From: Candidatus Mnemosynella bozhongmuii
GTDB taxonomy: Archaea; Halobacteriota; Archaeoglobi; Mnemosynellales; Mnemosynellaceae
Assembly (NCBI GenBank): GCA_014361165.1
Contig: JACIWD010000022.1
Span: 1-7,727 of the forward strand
DNA length: 7,727 nt
Direction of reading: 5' to 3'
Shown here: in pieces, positions 1 through 4,513 of the stretch
How positions within the stretch are numbered: the first letter of the stretch is position 1
How the letters are laid out: every line of letters starts with the position of its first letter
Notes under the pieces: generated by a model
Told to the model about the DNA's origin: nothing
Databases searched by the model: none
What the model saw: the letters and a program-made list of their open reading frames with translations, nothing else
Position numbers and translations under genes: made by a program

Positions 1-987
1 AAAACTTTCAATCCCATTTTGGTCTGATTTCAACATCTATTTGTGACAAGCTGTTAAATATTGCAGCACCTAACTTTCAATCCCATTTTGGTCTGATTTC
101 AACGAAGGCTCAAAATCTCTTTTCATAGATGCAGATGACACACTTTCAATCCCATTTTGGTCTGATTTCAACAAACGATAAACGGTTATGAACTGAAAAT
201 AGAGGAGCGACTTTCAATCCCATTTTGGTCTGATTTCAACACCGTTTATCTCGTCAGGCTCCCACTTTGTGATTGCTCTTTCAATCCCATTTTGGTCTGA
301 TTTCAACATCGTGAGGTGGTTGAGTTGAAGAAGAAAATCAAAATCCCTTTCAATCCCATTTTGGTCTGATTTCAACTTTTTTTAATTTTTTCAGCAGTAA
401 GGAGATGATAAAAACTTTCAATCCCATTTTGGTCTGATTTCAACAAGAGCAGCATCAACACAAGCGAAATTCTTTCACAGTATCCCTTTCAATCCCATTT
501 TGGTCTGATTTCAACATTTACGAACCGAACGGGTATGAGATACTTCAATACACTTTCAATCCCATTTTGGTCTGATTTCAACCAAAGTTATTCGTGATCT
601 TGTAGAATCGCTATATTTACTTTCAATCCCATTTTGGTCTGATTTCAACCCGTATGTGCAAGTGAAGGAGGAGGTGGAGGGGCCTTTCAATCCCATTTTG
701 GTCTGATTTCAACTCTGAGGTATCTGAAGTTCGAGGACATGAAGAGCAGGCTCTTTCAATCCCATTTTGGTCTGATTTCAACTAAATAACATTTCTATAA
801 GCGGAACAGGGGGAACTGTCTTTCAATCCCATTTTGGTCTGATTTCAACAAATTGGAGGTGATGCGGAAATGACAAAAATAAGCGTACTTTCAATCCCAT
901 TTTGGTCTGATTTCAACGATCGGATGCACAAAATCGGAAATTCTACGGTTGGCACTTCTTTCAATCCCATTTTGGTCTGATTTCAAC
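1..987 (-). CRISPR. CRISPR array, 15 identical repeats, 14 spacers, open at the left edge
   Basis: Fifteen identical 30-bp repeats (plus strand begins CTTTCAATCCC and ends CTGATTTCAAC) start at 5, 74, 143, 211, 278, 347, 415, 486, 553, 620, 684, 753, 820, 888 and 958. The 14 spacers between them are 39, 39, 38, 37, 39, 38, 41, 37, 37, 34, 39, 37, 38 and 40 bp, all different. Bases 1-4 are probably the tail of another spacer, so the array continues to the left. Read on the minus strand the repeat starts GTTGAAATC and ends ATTGAAAG; that ending is the 8-nt 5' handle of crRNAs described in Pyrococcus, so minus-strand transcription is inferred. The perfect last repeat and the long non-coding flank on the right fit a leader there. 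The repeat resembles those of type I-A/I-B/III archaeal systems and, from memory, of Archaeoglobus. No cas gene is visible, so the subtype is unproven. Confidence 0.99.
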
Positions 988-1038
988 CAGCAGTAATAAT
1001 TCTTCTTTTCCGCTTAAAATCTTTTCTCCTGAGTTCTG

Positions 1039-1078
1039 TGAGATGCTCTTTTCAGCGAATCCCTGATGATGCATCTCA
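1039..1078. repeat. 8-bp inverted repeat in the leader
   Basis: TGAGATGC (1039-1046) and GCATCTCA (1071-1078) are perfect inverted copies separated by 24 bp. The right arm abuts the TATA-like box at 1079. In a minus-strand transcript starting near 1058 only the 1039-1046 arm would be transcribed, so a DNA-level role (protein binding) fits better than an RNA hairpin. A function is not known. Confidence 0.6.
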
Positions 1079-1086
1079 TTTATAAA
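1079..1086 (-). promoter_or_regulatory. Candidate TATA box for the CRISPR array
   Basis: TTTATAAA is a good archaeal TATA core and is its own reverse complement, so it could work on either strand. Used on the minus strand, it would place the start near 1055-1060, about 70 nt before the first repeat at 987. No clear purine-rich BRE is seen on its minus-strand upstream side. The GCATCTCA arm of an inverted repeat (1071-1078) directly adjoins it on the downstream side. Confidence 0.4.
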
Positions 1087-1117
1087 GATGTGAAGTTCGA
1101 GGGAAGAGTTTCTTTTC

Positions 1118-1135
1118 TCTTTCATTTCTTTCATT
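1118..1135. repeat. Tandem 9-bp direct repeat in the leader
   Basis: TCTTTCATT occurs twice in tandem (1118-1126, 1127-1135). On the transcribed minus strand it reads AATGAAAGA twice, which resembles the ATTGAAAG end of the CRISPR repeat with one base different. It lies in a pyrimidine-rich tract, so low complexity may explain it. Confidence 0.5.
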
Positions 1136-1145
1136 CTGGAGAAAA

Positions 1146-1168
1146 TCAGGAAAAAGATGTTTTCCTGA
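1146..1168. repeat. Perfect 9-bp inverted repeat in the leader
   Basis: TCAGGAAAA (1146-1154) and TTTTCCTGA (1160-1168) form a perfect 9-bp inverted repeat around the 5-bp centre AGATG. It is the longest perfect palindrome I found outside the genes. It is about 160 bp from the first repeat, upstream of the TATA-like box if the array is read leftward, so it could be a regulator or architectural-protein site. It is not followed by a convincing T-run on the plus strand; on the minus strand it is followed only by a short TTTTC, which is weak for a terminator. Confidence 0.7.
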
Positions 1169-1200
1169 GGGAAGAGAAGTCAAAGAGATTTTCACTCCTC

Positions 1201-1229
1201 TTAATTCAATCATAACACCGTTGAGTTAA
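1201..1229. repeat. Imperfect 9-bp inverted repeat in the leader
   Basis: TTAATTCAA (1201-1209) and TTGAGTTAA (1221-1229) match as inverted repeats at 8 of 9 positions, with 11 bp between them. The centre-to-centre distance is 20 bp, about two helical turns, which is typical of dimeric DNA-binding proteins. No function can be assigned. Confidence 0.45.
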
Positions 1230-1253
1230 AAGGATATTTTGAGTGAGAGAGTC

Positions 1254-1376
1254 ATGAAATCCTCATACGCGATTTTCTCTGAGAGCGAATTTTCGGATTT
1301 TGGAGATTTTGAAGTGGGAGAAATGGAAAAGAAACGATATGGTGAGGGATTGAATCACGAGGAATATAACTATTAA
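1254..1376 (+). CDS. Possible 40-codon small ORF, not recognised
   Basis: An ATG at 1254 opens a 40-codon frame ending in TAA at 1374-1376. The product would begin MKSSYAIFSES, is acidic and aromatic-rich (repeated F/D/E/Y, ending EEYNY), and has no membrane segment or cysteine. An upstream TTG at 1239, with AAGGAT just before it, would add five residues. The run GAGTGAGAGAG before the ATG is only a weak ribosome binding site. It is followed by T-runs at 1392-1397 and 1401-1405 that could end a transcript. I recognise no family. A frame of this length is easily expected by chance in 490 bp, and it lies inside the probable leader, so it is recorded only as a possibility. Confidence 0.15.
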   Translation: MKSSYAIFSESEFSDFGDFEVGEMEKKRYGEGLNHEEYNY

Positions 1377-1387
1377 TCAAATTGATT
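1375..1387. repeat. Small palindrome, possible operator
   Basis: AATCAA (1375-1380) and TTGATT (1382-1387) are perfect inverted copies around a single A. The site lies about 50 bp upstream of the probable operon TATA box and overlaps the stop codon of the doubtful small ORF. It could bind a regulator of either divergent unit, but AT-rich 6-bp palindromes are common. Confidence 0.3.
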
Positions 1388-1390
1388 CGA

Positions 1391-1406
1391 ATTTTTTCGG
1401 TTTTTC
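1391..1406 (+). terminator. Two T-runs, possible weak archaeal terminator
   Basis: T6 (1392-1397) and T5 (1401-1405) occur as near-repeats (TTTTTTCGG then TTTTTCGAG). Archaeal polymerase can terminate at T-runs without a hairpin. These could stop any rightward transcript from the leader before the operon promoter. No transcript is proven to need them. Confidence 0.25.
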
Positions 1407-1428
1407 GAGCTTCCCTGAATAAAAAACT

Positions 1429-1446
1429 GTGAAAAGTTTTAAATAA
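1429..1446 (+). promoter_or_regulatory. Probable BRE/TATA promoter of the ATP synthase operon
   Basis: A purine-rich BRE-like GTGAAAAG (1429-1436) is followed directly by the AT-rich TATA-like TTTTAAATA (1437-1445). Transcription would start about 25 bp past the box centre, near 1464-1470, giving a very short leader before the ATG at 1476. This is the best promoter candidate in front of the first gene. It is assigned by motif and spacing only. Confidence 0.6.
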
Positions 1447-1451
1447 AAAAG

Positions 1452-1472
1452 ACCCTCGAAGTTTTTGAGGGT
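1452..1472 (+). promoter_or_regulatory. Inverted repeat containing the ribosome binding site of subunit H
   Basis: ACCCTCGAA (1452-1460) can pair with TTTGAGGGT (1464-1472) across a 3-nt loop: eight Watson-Crick pairs and one G-T. The right arm contains the GAGGGT ribosome binding site for the ATG at 1476. If transcription starts upstream of 1452, the RNA hairpin would mask that site. If it starts near 1466, as the TATA position suggests, the palindrome instead straddles the start point and would be a DNA operator. Confidence 0.5.
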
Positions 1473-1475
1473 AGC

Positions 1476-1820
1476 ATGGAGAGAGAAGAGATACTGCTTA
1501 AAGTTAAAGAGGCGGAAGAGGAGGCAAGGAGAATTCTTGAGGAGGCAGAGGCTTATTCTCAGAAAGTTATCGGCGAGGCCAGAGCTGAGGCAGAGAGAAT
1601 AATTCGGGCGGCGGAGAGAGAAGCTGAAGAAATGGCCAGAGCGATTATTGAAGAGGAGAGAAAAGAAATAGAGAAGGATAAAAGCGAGATTCTCAAAAAT
1701 GCAGAAGAAGAGCTGAAAGAGATCAGAGAGAGAGCTGAAAATGGGATGAAAGAGGTTGTGGAGTTTCTGCTCAGAAAATTTGAGGAGGTCATAAATGCTC
1801 CTCCCGGAAAGGATGACTAG
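1476..1820 (+). CDS. ahaH: A-type ATP synthase subunit H (peripheral stalk)
   Basis: The 114-residue product is almost entirely one long charged helix, rich in E, R, K and A with regularly spaced A and I/L residues (for example EAEEEARRILEEAEAY), as in subunit H/G of archaeal and V-type ATPases. In those enzymes H pairs with subunit E to form the peripheral stalk, an elastic stator linking the AB headpiece to membrane subunit I. The length is near the family's usual 100-110, and there are no membrane segments. The start is the ATG preceded by GAGGGT at 1467-1472. It is the first gene of the operon, behind the probable promoter at 1429-1446, and its last 26 bp overlap subunit I. Low-complexity coiled coils are hard to assign alone; here the position directly before I-K-E-C-F-A settles it. 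Confidence 0.9.
   Translation: MEREEILLKVKEAEEEARRILEEAEAYSQKVIGEARAEAERIIRAAEREAEEMARAIIEEERKEIEKDKSEILKNAEEELKEIRERAENGMKEVVEFLLRKFEEVINAPPGKDD
1784..1789 (+). promoter_or_regulatory. Ribosome binding site fixing the start of subunit I
   Basis: GGAGGT lies inside the end of the subunit H gene, 5 nt before the ATG at 1795. This favours that ATG over the in-frame ATG at 1813, and makes translation of I coupled to that of H. Confidence 0.8.
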
Positions 1821-3702
1821 AGTCGTCATCATAGGTGAGAGAGATGAGCTGAGAGATGTTGTTGAGAGACTTCATTCTCTAAATCTCCTTCATATAAACG
1901 ATTTCACGGAAGAAGATCCGGTTTTCAGAATTGGAGAGCCCTTTGAGGAGGCATCCAGATATTCGGAGTATCTTCTCAGACTGCGCTCCCTTGTCAGATC
2001 TCTTGGAGTCCGCGAGCTCTATGAGAAGTATGATGTCAGAGAAATAGAGGAGGTTCTGAGTTCAAAACTTGATGAGCTCAGCGAAGAGATATCAAGAAAT
2101 CTGGAGATGAAATCAAAGATTGAATCGGAGATCAGAGAAGTGGAACAGCTGATGCTGGATCTGAGACCATTCGAAATTCTCGGAATCAGACCGTCTCTCT
2201 GTAGAGGTTATGAGGGAATTTCCTGTTTTGTGGGAAGAGTGAGAAAGTTTGAAGAGATCAGAGAGGCACTATCAGATATTGCCGATCAGATTTACTTTGT
2301 GGAGGGAGAGAGGGAGAAGGAGAGGTATGTTGCTGTTTTCGCACCAAGGGACATTGAAGGAGAGGTTTCTGAGAGGCTTCTGAAGACAAGCTTCTCGGAA
2401 ATTCCGGTTCCTCCAGTTGATGGTGAGACGTCTGAGGAGATAAAAAAGGCGTCTGAGAGGCTTGAAGAGCTCAGAAAAGAGGCTGAAGAGCTGGAGAGAA
2501 GAATTGAAGAGCTCAAAGAGAAGTATGCAGGAATGCTTCTCGCCTGTGAGGAGTATCTTGCGATTGAAGTTGAAAAGGCTGAAGCACCTCTCAGATTTGC
2601 AACAAGCGATAATTTCTTTGTGATTGATGGTTGGGTTCCATCCGAGAGGATTGAAGAGCTCTACAGCTCTCTTCAGGATTTCAGACTGCACATAACAGAG
2701 GTCTCCTCCATGGAGGAGCCTCCCGTCTCTCTGAAACACTCGAAACCGATAAGTCCGTTCAAACTTCTCATCGATATATTCTCAACTCCAAGATACAATG
2801 AGATCGATCCAACTCTCCTCATCTTCATCACCTTCCCGATCTTCTACGGCTTCATGCTCGGTGATGTCGGATATGGTCTGCTCATAGCCATTATGAGTCT
2901 GATGATAAAGAGGAAGATGAAGGGCGAGAGCTGGCAGTCGCTGGCTTCAATAGGCCTTTATTCTGCGATTCTCTCAATCATCTTTGGACTGATATACGGA
3001 GAATTCTTTGGATTTCCGATTTACGGAGAGGAGAGCATCTTCGGTTTGACCCATTTCCATGCCCCACTGCACAGATTTCATGAAGTTGTGGAACTTCTGA
3101 TGATCTCGCTGATAATAGGAGTTACTCACATCTCCCTCGGACTTTTCATAGGTCTGAGGAATGCCGCTGCCCTCCATGGATGGAGAGAGGCAATTTACGG
3201 AAAACTCTGCTGGATCCTGATGCTCTTCGGAGGAATTCTGATAGTTTATGGTCTGCTTCCCCCGCTTATGAGAGGAATTCCAGTAGCCCAGCTCAATTTC
3301 TTCTCCCCGCTGATTCTTCTCGGTGTTATCCTTCTCATAGCAGGAGTCCTTCTTCTCGTGATCGGAGAGGGTCCGATCATGATAATGGAAATTCCAACTC
3401 TCCTCAGCAATGTCATCTCGTATTCCCGACTTCTCGCAATAGGTCTTTCCTCAGTGGGAATTGCTCTTGCCGTGAATACAATTTCATTTGAGCTTTTCAT
3501 CTCAAAAGGAGGATTTTTCCTGCTCCTCGGTGCTCTCGTTCTTCTTTTCGGTCACTCACTCAACCTGGCTCTGGGAATAATAGGTCCCGGGCTTCACTCT
3601 CTGAGATTGCACTATGTGGAGTTCTTCACGAAATTCTTTGAGGGTGGCGGTAAAAAATACAGTCCATTCGGTAGAATAAGAAAATATCTGAAGGAGGGAT
3701 GA
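1795..3702 (+). CDS. atpI: A-type ATP synthase subunit I (a; membrane stator and ion path)
   Basis: At 635 residues this is the full-length stator subunit, homologous to eukaryotic V-ATPase subunit a. Residues 1-330 are the cytoplasmic arm, opening with the family-like PERMTRVVIIG and containing coiled-coil stretches (about 85-120 and 215-245) that contact the peripheral stalks. From about 335 there are roughly eight membrane helices: the hallmark PRYNEIDPT, then FPIFYGFMLGDVGYG (GDVGYG at 356-361), GEFFGFP (402-408), and SYSRLLAIGL, whose Arg545 is the inferred conserved arginine that releases the ion from the rotor glutamate. The C-terminus has GHSLNLALG (His587) and RLHYVEFF (Glu609), also typical. 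It forms the half-channels beside the K ring. The gene overlaps subunit H by 26 bp and ends 3 bp before subunit K. No truncation or frameshift is seen. Confidence 0.97.
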   Translation: MLLPERMTRVVIIGERDELRDVVERLHSLNLLHINDFTEEDPVFRIGEPFEEASRYSEYLLRLRSLVRSLGVRELYEKYDVREIEEVLSSKLDELSEEISRNLEMKSKIESEIREVEQLMLDLRPFEILGIRPSLCRGYEGISCFVGRVRKFEEIREALSDIADQIYFVEGEREKERYVAVFAPRDIEGEVSERLLKTSFSEIPVPPVDGETSEEIKKASERLEELRKEAEELERRIEELKEKYAGMLLACEEYLAIEVEKAEAPLRFATSDNFFVIDGWVPSERIEELYSSLQDFRLHITEVSSMEEPPVSLKHSKPISPFKLLIDIFSTPRYNEIDPTLLIFITFPIFYGFMLGDVGYGLLIAIMSLMIKRKMKGESWQSLASIGLYSAILSIIFGLIYGEFFGFPIYGEESIFGLTHFHAPLHRFHEVVELLMISLIIGVTHISLGLFIGLRNAAALHGWREAIYGKLCWILMLFGGILIVYGLLPPLMRGIPVAQLNFFSPLILLGVILLIAGVLLLVIGEGPIMIMEIPTLLSNVISYSRLLAIGLSSVGIALAVNTISFELFISKGGFFLLLGALVLLFGHSLNLALGIIGPGLHSLRLHYVEFFTKFFEGGGKKYSPFGRIRKYLKEG

Positions 3703-3705
3703 AAA

Positions 3706-3945
3706 ATGGTGGATCCATTTGCGGTTGGAATGATTGCACTCGGCGCGGGTTTGGCTGTTGGACTGGCCGGAATAGGTGCTGGAATGGGTGAGCAGGCTAT
3801 CGGAGCTGCTGCAGTGGGAGCAATGGCCGAAGATCCAGGCTTCTTCGGAAAGGGTCTTCTGATGACAGTCATTCCAGAGTCAATAGCGATCTTCGGTCTT
3901 GTGGTTTCGCTGATTCTGCTCTTCGTGACCCTGCCATCTCTCTGA
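3706..3945 (+). CDS. atpK: A-type ATP synthase subunit K (c-ring proteolipid)
   Basis: The 79-residue hydrophobic hairpin has helix 1 at about 6-41 (glycine-rich, GAGLAVGLAGIGAGMGEQ), a polar loop AEDPGFFGKG at 41-50, and helix 2 at about 51-75. Helix 2 carries Glu58 in IPESIAIFGLVVS, the ion-carrying carboxylate of the rotor ring. Many copies form the ring that turns past Arg545 of subunit I. Two helices and one carrier glutamate is the simple 8-kDa form, not the fused four-helix type. Helix 1 also has an acidic residue, Glu29, at the position where sodium-binding F-type rings have Gln32 (see findings). The start is the ATG behind GGAGG at 3693-3697, inside the end of subunit I. Proton or sodium coupling cannot be decided from this alone. 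Confidence 0.97.
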   Translation: MVDPFAVGMIALGAGLAVGLAGIGAGMGEQAIGAAAVGAMAEDPGFFGKGLLMTVIPESIAIFGLVVSLILLFVTLPSL

Positions 3946-3955
3946 AGGGATTCGA

Positions 3956-4513
3956 ATGAGTCTCGAGAGAGTAATAGAGGATACACTGAAGAAGAGCAGA
4001 GAGAGGGCAGAGGAGATAAGGAGGAGCGCTGAGGAAGAGAGGAAGAGGATCATAGAGGAGGCTGAGAGGAGAGCTGCGGAGATAAAGGAGAAGAAGAGAA
4101 GAGAGGCGGAGGAGACTGCAAAGAGGATGAGGATACAGGAGCTGTCAAGTGCGAGAATCGAGGCAAAAAGAAGGCTTCTGAAACTGCAGAAGGAACTGAT
4201 TGAGAAATGTTATCAGGAAGCTCTGAAAGCAATTTCCGAACTTCCGGAGGAGAGGAGAGAGAAAATTCTTGAGAGGCTGATTTCAGAGGCTGAAAAAGAG
4301 TCGGAGAGGATTTACTCGAACAAAAAAGAGGAGGAGATTGTCAGAAAGCTCGCAAAAGTGGAATACGGAGGAAACATTGACTGCGCAGGAGGAGTGATTG
4401 GAGAGAACAGCGACGGTTCTGTGCGAATTGATCTGAGATACGAGACGATTTTCTCCTCCCTTTTCGAGAACTCGATGAAAGAAATAAAATCGATGCTGTT
4501 TGGTGAGAAATGA
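3956..4513 (+). CDS. atpE: A-type ATP synthase subunit E (peripheral stalk)
   Basis: The 185-residue product has a long charged N-terminal helix (about 1-95, rich in E, R, K and A) and a globular C-terminal domain (about 100-185) with the family-like stretch GGVIGENSDGSVRIDLRYE (145-163). In the enzyme, E forms a coiled coil with subunit H, and its C-terminal domain grips the top of subunit B. The length matches the family (about 180-200). There are two cysteines (about 96 and 143) and no membrane segment. The gene begins 10 bp after subunit K, with an AAGGGA-type binding site at 3946-3950, and its stop overlaps the start of subunit C in an ATGA. Eukaryotic and bacterial V-type E subunits share this two-domain layout. 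Confidence 0.95.
   Translation: MSLERVIEDTLKKSRERAEEIRRSAEEERKRIIEEAERRAAEIKEKKRREAEETAKRMRIQELSSARIEAKRRLLKLQKELIEKCYQEALKAISELPEERREKILERLISEAEKESERIYSNKKEEEIVRKLAKVEYGGNIDCAGGVIGENSDGSVRIDLRYETIFSSLFENSMKEIKSMLFGEK

Larger units (their letters stand above)
1099..1176. repeat. Dispersed 10-bp direct repeat GAGGGAAGAG
   Basis: GAGGGAAGAG is present at 1099-1108 and 1167-1176, 68 bp apart start to start. The second copy overlaps the last two bases of the 9-bp palindrome at 1146-1168. Repeated short blocks like this occur in leaders as protein-binding elements, but here the role is only a guess. Confidence 0.5.
988..1250 (-). promoter_or_regulatory. Probable CRISPR leader
   Basis: This gene-free stretch adjoins the last perfect repeat, on the side that is upstream if the array is transcribed on the minus strand. 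Such leaders carry the array promoter and the signals for adding new spacers next to the first repeat. Seen here are several inverted and direct repeats (listed separately), a pyrimidine-rich tract at about 1101-1136 (purine-rich on the transcribed strand) and a TATA-like box at 1079-1086. The right boundary is arbitrary; the leader may extend toward 1400. The role is inferred from repeat orientation and position, not from a match to a known leader. Confidence 0.7.

Noticed and set aside
35..957. Protein-coding frames in nearly every spacer as proof of viral gene origin
   Set aside because: With 12 or 13 codons and six frames an open frame is expected by chance, and several spacers are open on both strands. 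Only the purine skew and the gene-start spacer were kept.
1..987. Self-targeting spacers against the genes in this window
   Set aside because: Reading the 14 spacers against the operon by eye, I found only short chance words and no match long enough to suggest targeting. A proper search was not possible.
1146..1168. Palindrome as an intrinsic terminator of the array or of a leader RNA
   Set aside because: No convincing T-run follows on either strand, only TTTTC on the minus strand, and it would lie upstream of the array rather than after a transcript.
988..1475. A tRNA, riboswitch or cas gene fragment in the intergenic region
   Set aside because: No cloverleaf, no known riboswitch core and no recognisable Cas motif was seen on either strand.
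1813..1815. Alternative ATG start for subunit I
   Set aside because: The upstream ATG at 1795 has a strong GGAGGT at the right distance, and the extra residues MLLPER match the usual N-terminus of the family.
1377..1832. Minus-strand open frame of 151 codons
   Set aside because: It lies opposite subunit H, and its serine/leucine/phenylalanine-rich product is the usual shadow of a purine-rich coiled-coil gene. It has no recognisable motif.
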